A stretch of DNA of 64,000 nt, from the NCBI GenBank assembly GCA_030648295.1, contig JAUSID010000167.1, positions 17,962 through 81,961 of the forward strand. Direction: 5' to 3'. Below, in pieces: positions 1 to 6,889 of this stretch. Each line of letters begins with the position of its first letter. The stretch's first letter is position 1. The notes below the pieces were generated by a model. That model was not told the origin of the DNA, searched no databases, and was given only the letters and a program-made list of their open reading frames with translations. The DNA comes from Opitutaceae bacterium (lineage in GTDB: Bacteria; Verrucomicrobiota; Verrucomicrobiia; Opitutales; Opitutaceae). The position numbers were made by a program, and so were the translations under genes.

Positions 1-123
1 CAAGTAGTAGGTGGCCATCACGACAAAGCTCACGAACGGACGGTTTTCTGCGACGAACGGAGGGATTTTTGCGACGAAGCTCGGGCGGCGCAGCGATACA
101 AATGGATTACGGGTCATGGCCAT
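1..123 (-). CDS. Possible 5' end of an unidentified protein, cut by the window edge
   Basis: An open frame of 41 codons begins at the ATG complementary to 121-123 (second ATG at 117) and runs off the left edge. The peptide is basic and then hydrophobic (it ends FVVMATYYL), as expected for the start of a membrane or exported protein. The DNA contains a repeated CGTTCGTCGCA-like phrase, so it could instead be repeat-derived. No family recognised. Confidence 0.3.
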   Translation of the reverse strand, partial: MAMTRNPFVSLRRPSFVAKIPPFVAENRPFVSFVVMATYYL

Positions 124-193
124 ATGCGCCGCGGAGAAGGGGCAAGAAGGCTCGCAGCAACGGAGGCAACGACGGCGGGTGGCTTGGGCGTGG

Positions 194-286
194 CATGGGC
201 GTCCCGCCCATGGAAACGAATTCAGAAACGCACTACACGGCCGGAACGGCCGTGCCACTGGCGGGCGAGACGCCCGCGCTCCCAGG
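194..286. repeat. Palindromic intergenic repeats (class 1 and a variant)
   Basis: Positions 194-213 form a perfect hairpin (CATGGGCG, 4-nt loop, CGCCCATG). Positions 260-286 hold the first copy of the class-1 element, a GCGGGCG/CGCCCGC palindrome followed by GCTCCCAGG. Further copies lie at 17875, 22731, 32703, 32822 and 36126, in both orientations and always between genes. Confidence 0.75.
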
Positions 287-298
287 AAATACGCCGCG

Positions 299-1060
299 TC
301 AGGAATGACGCCGGCTCGAACGCTTGCCTTCGACGGCCCACATGGCCGCGCCGGCAATCCCGGCCTGATTGAAGAATTCCGCCGGCACCAGCTTCGCCCG
401 CGCATCGAGATACTTGAAAAATTTCTCGTGCTTCGAACTGATGCCACCACCAACGATGATCAGTTCGGGCCAGAGCAGCCGCTCGAGCACCACGATGTAG
501 TCGTGCAGTCTCTCGCCCCACTCTTTCCACGAGAGATCCTGGTCGTCGCGAACCGATGCGGCGACGTACTTCTCCGCTGATTTGCCACCCTTCCAGGGAA
601 AGTGCCCGAGTTCCAGCGGGACGACGACGCCCTGATACGCGAGCGCCGTCCCCACGCCGGTCCCGAGGGTGAGCAGCAGCGCCTTGCCCATGAAACCACG
701 GCCGGCGCCGAATCACATCTCCGCGATGCCGGCCGCTGCGGCGTCATTAATCATGGCCACACGGCATCCGGTCGCCCGGCCGAACAGCTTGGCGCCATCC
801 ACGCCGATGAATTTCGGGTGCAAGTTGGCCGATGTCATGATGCGGCAGCCCTCCTCAATCACGCCGGGAAATCCGATTCCAATCGGGCCACGCCAGCGAA
901 AATGTCGCGCGAGTTCCGCGACCTTTCGCGCCATTCGCGCCGGCGAGAGCGGTTCCGGCGTTGCGATGCGAAGTCGATCCGCCAGCAGCCGGCCGGTCTC
1001 CGTATCCACCGGCGCGCCCTTCAATGCGGAGCCGCCAATATCGATGCCAAGGGCTTTCAT
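299..1060 (-). pseudogene. ppgK: Polyphosphate-glucokinase-like ROK kinase with an in-frame TGA
   Basis: The frame encodes a ROK-family sugar kinase most like polyphosphate glucokinase, which phosphorylates glucose with polyphosphate or ATP. The start at 1060 gives [15 protein letters not shown], the N-terminal phosphate-binding motif; IGIGFPGVI and [13 protein letters not shown] follow. The catalytic region [16 protein letters not shown] lies after codon 116, which is TGA (713-715). The frame is unchanged across the TGA: seven codons (FGAGRGF) bridge the two halves, and family members usually have Arg at this position, so a CGA-to-TGA transition is the simplest explanation. Everything after it, including the IIVGGGIS motif, is intact. 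It is either a fresh nonsense pseudogene, a sequencing error or readthrough. The sequence shows no frameshift. Confidence 0.85.
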
Positions 1061-1164
1061 CGGTTTACTCGACCCACGCACACCGATTGCACACCAGCGC
1101 GCCAGACTCAAGGCGCGCGATCGATCCACTATCCCGAACGAAATGTGGATGCCACTGGTTGGGC

Positions 1165-1268
1165 AGTGGCACGGGCATCCCTGGTCGCCTTCGGCGCCGC
1201 CAGAGGCGGGTAAACTTGCCCGTGATGGTCGTCATCGAACATCGCATCATGGGCGAGACGCCCATGCC
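1165..1268. repeat. Class-2 element plus class-1-like palindrome
   Basis: Positions 1165-1224 carry the class-2 repeat: GTGGCACGGG, then a CCTGGTCGCC...GGCGGGTAAAC core with a GGCGCC centre. It matches 17909-17958 with about one mismatch over 50 bases, and the core recurs inverted at 32943 and 49359. Positions 1248-1268 contain a CATGGGCG/CGCCCATG hairpin. The element fills the gap between the glucokinase remnant and slyD. Confidence 0.75.
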
Positions 1269-1278
1269 ACGCTCAGAC

Positions 1279-1752
1279 TCAGTGCCCGCCGCAACCGTCG
1301 GCGCCGTGCGCGTGTCCGTGCTCGAGTTCCTGCGCCGTCGGTTCACGCACCGCGACGACTTCAACGTCAAACGCAAGGTCGACGCCGGCGAGCGGATGAT
1401 TCGCATCGAGCACGACTTCGTCGCCCTCGATTGCGCGCACCGTGACAATCGGCGCGTGACGATCGGCATCGGTCCGGAACTGATCGCCGATTTTCAGCTC
1501 GCCGTCCACCGGCAGCATGCCGCGATTCACCCGCTGTACCTGGTCCGGATCGAGTTCGCCGTACGCTTTCGCGGCCGGCACGTGGACCTGCGCTTTCTCG
1601 CCCACCGCCGCAAACCGCAACTGCTCATCGAGCCCCTCGATAATCTGTCCGGCGCCCTCGAGGTAGGTCACGGGATCCCCGCCAATGGAGGTGTCGAGGA
1701 CGCGACCGGCAGGATCGCGCAAGGTATAGTGAAAAGTGACAACGCGAGGCAT
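1279..1752 (-). CDS. slyD: FKBP-type peptidyl-prolyl isomerase, SlyD-like
   Basis: A 157-residue cytoplasmic prolyl isomerase/chaperone. The start at 1752 ([13 protein letters not shown]) is preferred because the ORF upstream of it has no FKBP homology. The N-terminal FKBP half holds [24 protein letters not shown] and the [14 protein letters not shown] stretch. The central part is the insert-in-flap domain and the FKBP fold then closes with [15 protein letters not shown]. The C-terminus is rich in His and Cys ([13 protein letters not shown]), like the metal-binding tail of E. coli SlyD, so nickel or other metal binding is likely but inferred. It appears to be a single-gene unit between repeats. 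Confidence in the family is high; the tail is much shorter than in E. coli. Confidence 0.9.
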   Translation of the reverse strand: MPRVVTFHYTLRDPAGRVLDTSIGGDPVTYLEGAGQIIEGLDEQLRFAAVGEKAQVHVPAAKAYGELDPDQVQRVNRGMLPVDGELKIGDQFRTDADRHAPIVTVRAIEGDEVVLDANHPLAGVDLAFDVEVVAVREPTAQELEHGHAHGADGCGGH

Positions 1753-1988
1753 GAAGGGTGATAAGTGGTCGCGAGCAAATGACGGTGGCAAGTGGGATCC
1801 GTGAAATTCTCCGTTCGGACAAATCCGCGGTGCGACTGGCGGATTTGGTCCCATCGGCTGTCATTACATCGCTCCGCCTCGATTCGATTCCGATCCAGCC
1901 ACGCCGGCGTGGCCCTGGCCGAACTGTACACGAATGTAGAATACGAAATCGTCCGGCCGTGAGCTGGTGACTGAACACCCCGAAGGCC

Positions 1989-2013
1989 CAGCCTCGTTAC
2001 CTCGGCTGCTACG
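1989..2013. repeat. Class-4 intergenic repeat
   Basis: This 25-base sequence (starting CAGCCTCGTTACCTCG) recurs identically at 38111-38135. At the second locus an inverted, diverged partner lies at 38069-38090. The gap 1753-2172 holds only this element and the octamer array at 2096; no gene was seen there. Confidence 0.7.
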
Positions 2014-2095
2014 TGCGGCAGCCGCTTCCGGAGAGCGAGCGTCTCGCCGGCAACGCGCTGAAATCTCCCGCTGATCGCCGGGCCTCTGCCTCCCC

Positions 2096-2167
2096 GATCA
2101 TCTGAGCATCCGACCATCTGCGCATCCGACCTTCCGCCCCTCCGTCCCTCAGCTCCTCGGATCCTCG
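2096..2167. repeat. Degenerate octamer tandem array
   Basis: Nine consecutive 8-base units: GATCATCT, GAGCATCC, GACCATCT, GCGCATCC, GACCTTCC, GCCCCTCC, GTCCCTCA, GCTCCTCG and GATCCTCG. This is a diverged relative of the nearly perfect array at 21246-21405. It lies just past the 3' end of the URO-D-family gene. Confidence 0.75.
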
Positions 2168-2172
2168 CCACT

Positions 2173-3414
2173 CTAGCGATCGCGGCCGTACTCCAGCGCC
2201 GTGTCGAACAGGGCCACGATGTTTTCCGGCGGCACGTTCGCCTGGATGTTATGGACCGACGCAAACACGTGACCGCTGCCGGGCGACAGCGCGTCGAGAT
2301 GCGCTCGCGTTTCCACCGCCACCTGCTCGGGTGTGCCGCGGGTCAGCGTGCCCTGGCAGTCGCAAGACCCGCCCCAGAAAGCGAGCTGCCGGCCAAAGTC
2401 CGCCTTCAGCCGCCGTGGGTCCATTCCGGCCGCGGTGGTCTGGATTGGATTCAGGATGTCCACCCCCATTTCGATAATCGACGGCAACAAAGGCACGAGC
2501 GCGCCGTCGGAATGGAACAACACTTTCCAGGACGTGCGCTGATGAATCCAGTCGAGCCCACGCTTGTAGGCCGGCAGCAGCAGTTCCCGGAATGCGCGCA
2601 CGGACAGGAACGGCGCCGCCTGGGTACCAAAGTCATCGCAGAGCTGCAGAATCTGAATCCGGTCGCCTACGGCGTGGTGAAATGCCTCGAGGTTCTCCAG
2701 CCACGCGTCGGTGACTTTCCGATACAACGCGGATACGTACTCCGGCTCGCTCGCAAACGTCACCATCCAGTCCTCGAACCCGCCCGTGCCGAGGCCAAAG
2801 AACAATTCGAACGGGGGCCCGAACGCGGCGATGACGGCCTGGTCGGTCGTGTGGTACAGCCGTTCCGCCTCCGTGCGGTAATGCCGGAGGTCGGCCGCGC
2901 TCACCCGCGGCGCCTCCCACGCATCGAGGTCCGGGTGCAAGGCGCCCGGGTATTTCTCGAGGCGGTCGAAATAGAATCCGCGAGCCGGCATTTGGGCCAC
3001 GACTTCGCCGCCGCGGCGCAGCACCAGGTCGCCATCCGGCAACGGCTCGGGCGCGAAACTGTCGGGCACCTCGACGTCCGTGCCATCATGCAGCCGCCAC
3101 GGCTTCCACTCGTCGTTGAAAATGCCGAAGGCAACGCTCGGGCGATTCACGAGAACGCAATCGCTGCCGAACCGCGCCGAGATCGCGGGCTCCACCTCGG
3201 CGAGCATTTGATATAAATCGAAAATCCGCGGCGCATGCATCGCGAGAAGCAAGGCGGCGCCGGCGCCCCGCGGTTCATTCCTCGCGAGGAAGGCTCGCAA
3301 CCGCGCGTACGCGAAAACCGAGATTCCCGTCTGGCGCGTGCCACCGAAATCAATGGGCACGCGATCGACCGGCGCATGGGTGACAGCGGAAAGAATGCGT
3401 TCACGCGAGGTCAT
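2173..3414 (-). CDS. Uroporphyrinogen decarboxylase family protein (URO-D superfamily)
   Basis: A 413-residue protein of the URO-D/corrinoid methyltransferase superfamily. The start MTSRERILSAVTHAPVDRVP at 3414 is typical of the family, whose members begin with a short helix then PVDRVPID. Other family signatures are FGLGTGGFEDWM, ILQLCDDFGTQ, VLFHSDGAL (metal-site-like His-Ser-Asp), MGVDILNPIQTTAAGMD and the C-terminal VHNIQANVPPENI. It is not the HemE of heme synthesis: the length and the HSDG/NPIQ motifs fit the uncharacterised methyltransferase-like branch common in Planctomycetes and Verrucomicrobia. The gene diverges from the cytochrome gene at 3698, so both promoters should lie within 3415-3697. 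The substrate is unknown. Confidence 0.85.
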   Translation of the reverse strand: MTSRERILSAVTHAPVDRVPIDFGGTRQTGISVFAYARLRAFLARNEPRGAGAALLLAMHAPRIFDLYQMLAEVEPAISARFGSDCVLVNRPSVAFGIFNDEWKPWRLHDGTDVEVPDSFAPEPLPDGDLVLRRGGEVVAQMPARGFYFDRLEKYPGALHPDLDAWEAPRVSAADLRHYRTEAERLYHTTDQAVIAAFGPPFELFFGLGTGGFEDWMVTFASEPEYVSALYRKVTDAWLENLEAFHHAVGDRIQILQLCDDFGTQAAPFLSVRAFRELLLPAYKRGLDWIHQRTSWKVLFHSDGALVPLLPSIIEMGVDILNPIQTTAAGMDPRRLKADFGRQLAFWGGSCDCQGTLTRGTPEQVAVETRAHLDALSPGSGHVFASVHNIQANVPPENIVALFDTALEYGRDR

Positions 3415-3697
3415 GGAAGCTGGGCGACGTGCTAATCGTGATAACGCCGCGAACGCGAAGGTATTCCACCACGGCAGTGTTGTTCGCGTCCGGTCGCGGC
3501 CCCTCGGCGGCCGATCGCTGCGCGAAAATTGTCCCGCACGGCCACACCCGAGCGGCAGCCGTGGCGGATTCATTATTATCAATCGTCGCGCAATTCTGGC
3601 CAATGCATGCGCAGGCGAGTGAGCGCGAAACCGGCATAAAGAGCGCTTACCCGGCACAGCTGTTCCCGCTACCCAAGCAAACTCAACCTGAACCATC

Positions 3698-4474
3698 ATG
3701 ACGTTTCGACCGCGTCTTAATAAAAATACACTCGTCTTCGGAGGAGTGGCGGCCTGGGGCCTGCTACTCATCTCCTGCGTGGCGGTAAATCGCACCATGC
3801 TCGCGCCGCCGTACATCGCCGGCGCGAACCTCGTGGGCAACAAGGGGTGCGCCGAATGCCATTCCGAGGTCACCGACCATTTCAGCTCCTCCACGCACGC
3901 CAAGGTTGCCCTCGCCGAGGGCAACGTTGGCAGCACGGGCTGCGAGGCCTGTCACGGCGCGGGCAGCCTGCACGTGAAAGCCGGCGGCACCAGGAGCACA
4001 ATTGTCAATCCGGGCAAGTCCCCGGAGGCGTGCTTCCAGTGCCACCTCGACAAGCGTGGTCAGTTCAATCTGCCCAATGCGCACGCCGTCGCCACCGGCC
4101 AGATGAGCTGCAGCGAGTGCCACGACCCGCACCGGGGCAATGCCATCAAGGGCACGGGCGCTTCACTGCACACCCAGAATGAGTCGTGCACCGAGTGCCA
4201 CACGGCGCAAAAGGGGCCGTTCATCTTCAAGCATAATGCCATGAAGGAAGGCTGCACCTCGTGCCACAACCCGCACGGTTCGGTGAACCAGAAGATGCTC
4301 AACGCGCCTGATTCGAATCTGTGCTTGCAGTGCCATGCCACCGGTTCGAGCCCCGGCCAGCTCTTCGCGGGTGGACGCGACCACGCCGGCAATCCGGTCA
4401 ACGGCTCCTGTTGGGCAGCCGGCTGCCACGAGGGAATCCATGGCTCCAACGTCAGCCACGCGCTGCGCTACTAA
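3698..4474 (+). CDS. Multiheme c-type cytochrome lipoprotein (DmsE/MtrA-like)
   Basis: A 258-residue exported cytochrome. Residues 10-27 form a hydrophobic signal ending in LISC, a plausible lipobox, so the mature protein is probably lipid-anchored. Seven CXXCH heme motifs are visible (CAECH, CEACH, CFQCH, CSECH, CTECH, CTSCH, CLQCH), plus CWAAGCH, a CX4CH that may bind an eighth heme; many other His residues could be distal ligands. Spacing and repeats (SCSECHDPH, GCTSCHNPHG) match the DmsE/MtrA family. The next gene, 18 bases downstream on the same strand, is an MtrB/PioB-like barrel, which is the usual partner. Role inferred: carries electrons through the barrel across the outer membrane. 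Canonical MtrA has ten hemes, so this is a shorter form. Confidence 0.9.
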   Translation: MTFRPRLNKNTLVFGGVAAWGLLLISCVAVNRTMLAPPYIAGANLVGNKGCAECHSEVTDHFSSSTHAKVALAEGNVGSTGCEACHGAGSLHVKAGGTRSTIVNPGKSPEACFQCHLDKRGQFNLPNAHAVATGQMSCSECHDPHRGNAIKGTGASLHTQNESCTECHTAQKGPFIFKHNAMKEGCTSCHNPHGSVNQKMLNAPDSNLCLQCHATGSSPGQLFAGGRDHAGNPVNGSCWAAGCHEGIHGSNVSHALRY

Positions 4475-4492
4475 CCCGGCAACCGATCGACC

Positions 4493-6706
4493 ATGAAATC
4501 ACTCAATTTTGTACTACGCACCGCCGGCCTGGCTTCCGGCATGGCGCTCCTGTCCATTCCCGTCGCAGCCGCGGAAGCAGATGCGTTCCCGGCGTTCGAT
4601 ACCAACTACATCACGTTCTCGGCCGGTGGCGCCGATATCGATGGCAGCAAGGCCGCCTACCAGGCCAGGACCCGCAATGCGAAGACCGGCGCGGCGGGCA
4701 TCGAGGACATGCGCTTCGATTACGATCTGAAGGACAAGACCACCCTGTCGGTCAACGGTCGAGCCCTCGCTGGCCAGGAAGACTACCTGCTCAGCTTCAA
4801 GCTGACCAAGGAGGAAGTCGGCTCGGTTGAGGTCGGGTATAAGACGTTCCGCACGTTCTACGACGGCGCGGGCGGCTTCTTCCCGATCGGAAATGTGTGG
4901 ATGCCCCTGTTCAGCCGTCCGCTTTATGTCGATCGTGGCCAGCTTTTCGTGCAGGGCACCATCGTCATGCCGAAAGCGCCGGTGATCTCGTTCAAATACA
5001 CGCACAGCACCCGCGACGGCCGCAAGGATAGCACGATCTGGGGCGACACCAATCTGACCGGCATTCCGATCCTCGCTGGCCCAGGCGCCGTGAATCCGAT
5101 CGCCGCCTCGCGCAAGCTGCTTCCCACCTACGTGGATCTCGATGAGACGAACGACGCGTGGGAGGTCAGCGTCCGTCACAAGGTGGGTAACACCTCGTTG
5201 GTCGTGTCGGTCGGTGGCAATTCCATCGAAAACCGAAACGTCCGCGAGATGCAGCAGAACATCGGCGAACTCGCCCCGTTCCCCGCGCCCGTCTTCACGG
5301 CGCCGACGGTGAACAACGAACGCGCCGGCAGCCCGCGCCGCACGACCATGACGCAGCGCCATGAGGAGGACGGCTACCACGCGTCCGCGACATTCGAAAC
5401 GGCGATGAACGACAAGGTCACCCTGTTTGGTGGCCTCCAGTATCACACGGCCGACGTCGAAATCGGGCTTTCGCGCAACTTCAGGGCAACCATCGCCTCG
5501 GCGACCGGCGTCCGTGAGTATGCCGGCGGCTTCGTCAACACCGGCGCCACCGCCCGTGCTCCCTATCACGTGGTGGCGCAGGGTGACCTGGAATTCGATG
5601 TGCTCACCGGCAATTTTGGCGCGCGGTTCACCCCGTCTCCGAACCTTGCCATCGAGACCGCCCTCCGCGGTGAGCGGTGGGAGGATTCCGGCCGCAACCT
5701 GGCCGACTACTCGTCGCAAGGCGTGACGCTCGCCACCGGCGCCGTCACCTCTTATGCCGCCCAGGGCCAGCACGGCGTGAACAACGTCGAGAAGCCGTGG
5801 ACTCCCACGTTGGACGTCCGCTACACCGGCATCAAGAACGTGGCGCTCTACGCGAGCTGGGAATATCGCACCGCCAAGCAGAACGAGCACGTGCGTTACG
5901 AGGGGCTGAACGGCCAGACCAAGCGCACCGAGCTTGATCTGATCGGCAAGAACATCGAGGAGACGCATTCCAACGCGAAGGTCGGATTTTCGTGGGCGAT
6001 CAACCCGGCGTTGAACCTTCGGGCCGAGCTGTTCACCAAGGATCACGAGAACGACTTCGCCGGCTACGACGACGTCGTCGGTCGTGACTACGCGCTGAAC
6101 TACGATATCTACGGAACGAAGCTCACCGCGGTGGTGAAACCGACCAATGCAGTGAGCCTGACCTCCCGCTACGTGCTCCAACGCGGCAAGTCGGCAATCT
6201 TCCACAGCGGCCTGACCACAAACGGCGTCATCAACGGCACGGTCGATGGCAACGACTCCACCCGCCACAACTTCTCCGAGGGCGTCACATGGAACGTCTC
6301 CAAGGCCGTCTACGTCCAGGCGAACGGCTCGGTGGTGTTCGACCAGATTCAGACGATGTATCCGTGGATCAGCGGCAATGCGAAGCGCAATTTGCGCAAC
6401 TCCGACAACAACTATGTCACGGCCGATGCGGCGGTGGGCTTCAGCATCGACCGGAACACGTCCGGGCTGATCCAAGGCACCTATTACCGGGCCAATAATT
6501 ACGATGCGTCGTATGCGGCCGTCGGCATGCCCCTCGGCGCCAGCGCACAGGAGACGACCGTTAGCGTCGGCGTCCGGCGCAAGCTGACCGAGAAGACGGT
6601 GCTCAGCGCCAAGCTGGGTTACGTTGACAGCAAGAACGCCACGCGCGGCGGGTATGCGGACTTCCGCGGACCACTCGCCTACGTGTCGGTGCAGCACGCG
6701 TTCTGA
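4493..6706 (+). CDS. MtrB/PioB-like outer-membrane beta-barrel (decaheme-associated porin)
   Basis: A 737-residue outer-membrane protein with a cleavable signal peptide (MKSLNFVLRTAGLASGMALL, cut near VAAAEA) and a terminal Phe (VQHAF) as the beta-signal. The body alternates amphipathic strands such as VEVGYKTFRTFYDGAGGFF and TLSVNGRALAGQED, characteristic of the MtrB/PioB family that sheathes a decaheme cytochrome. The N-terminal CXXC that marks Shewanella MtrB is absent. It is probably co-transcribed with the multiheme lipoprotein 18 bases upstream and is followed by a strong hairpin at 6734. Together they suggest a porin-cytochrome conduit for iron, mineral or other extracellular redox exchange; direction of electron flow cannot be read from the sequence. 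A long open frame on the opposite strand is a GC-driven shadow. Confidence 0.85.
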   Translation: MKSLNFVLRTAGLASGMALLSIPVAAAEADAFPAFDTNYITFSAGGADIDGSKAAYQARTRNAKTGAAGIEDMRFDYDLKDKTTLSVNGRALAGQEDYLLSFKLTKEEVGSVEVGYKTFRTFYDGAGGFFPIGNVWMPLFSRPLYVDRGQLFVQGTIVMPKAPVISFKYTHSTRDGRKDSTIWGDTNLTGIPILAGPGAVNPIAASRKLLPTYVDLDETNDAWEVSVRHKVGNTSLVVSVGGNSIENRNVREMQQNIGELAPFPAPVFTAPTVNNERAGSPRRTTMTQRHEEDGYHASATFETAMNDKVTLFGGLQYHTADVEIGLSRNFRATIASATGVREYAGGFVNTGATARAPYHVVAQGDLEFDVLTGNFGARFTPSPNLAIETALRGERWEDSGRNLADYSSQGVTLATGAVTSYAAQGQHGVNNVEKPWTPTLDVRYTGIKNVALYASWEYRTAKQNEHVRYEGLNGQTKRTELDLIGKNIEETHSNAKVGFSWAINPALNLRAELFTKDHENDFAGYDDVVGRDYALNYDIYGTKLTAVVKPTNAVSLTSRYVLQRGKSAIFHSGLTTNGVINGTVDGNDSTRHNFSEGVTWNVSKAVYVQANGSVVFDQIQTMYPWISGNAKRNLRNSDNNYVTADAAVGFSIDRNTSGLIQGTYYRANNYDASYAAVGMPLGASAQETTVSVGVRRKLTEKTVLSAKLGYVDSKNATRGGYADFRGPLAYVSVQHAF

Positions 6707-6733
6707 TTCGCGTTTGTTATCCCAAAATCAAGT

Positions 6734-6777
6734 CCGGCCGCGGTGCATGTGGGTGCGCCGCGGCCGGCATCTTTTCG
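6734..6777 (+). terminator. Hairpin terminator after the cytochrome-porin pair
   Basis: A perfect 10-bp stem (CCGGCCGCGG at 6734-6743 and CCGCGGCCGG at 6758-6767) with a 14-base loop, then CATCTTTTCG. It starts 27 bases after the porin stop codon. The T tract is short, so termination may be partial. Confidence 0.65.
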
Positions 6778-6889
6778 GGCCTCGCGTTGAAAGCGAGGGG
6801 AGCGGCGGCGGGCTGTAGGAGCTTACTTGCGGGCAGCTGCGGCCGCGGGTGTCGTCTCGGGGGCTGTTCGTTTCTTCGCTCCGGCCGCA

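Noticed and set aside
713..715. Selenocysteine codon in the glucokinase
   Set aside because: The family has Arg here, not Cys or Sec, and no selenoprotein context exists; nonsense mutation is simpler.
4514..6697. 727-codon open frame on the minus strand opposite the barrel gene
   Set aside because: It is a shadow of the plus-strand gene in GC-rich DNA; it has no recognisable domain, no start context and Arg/Val-rich low-quality composition.
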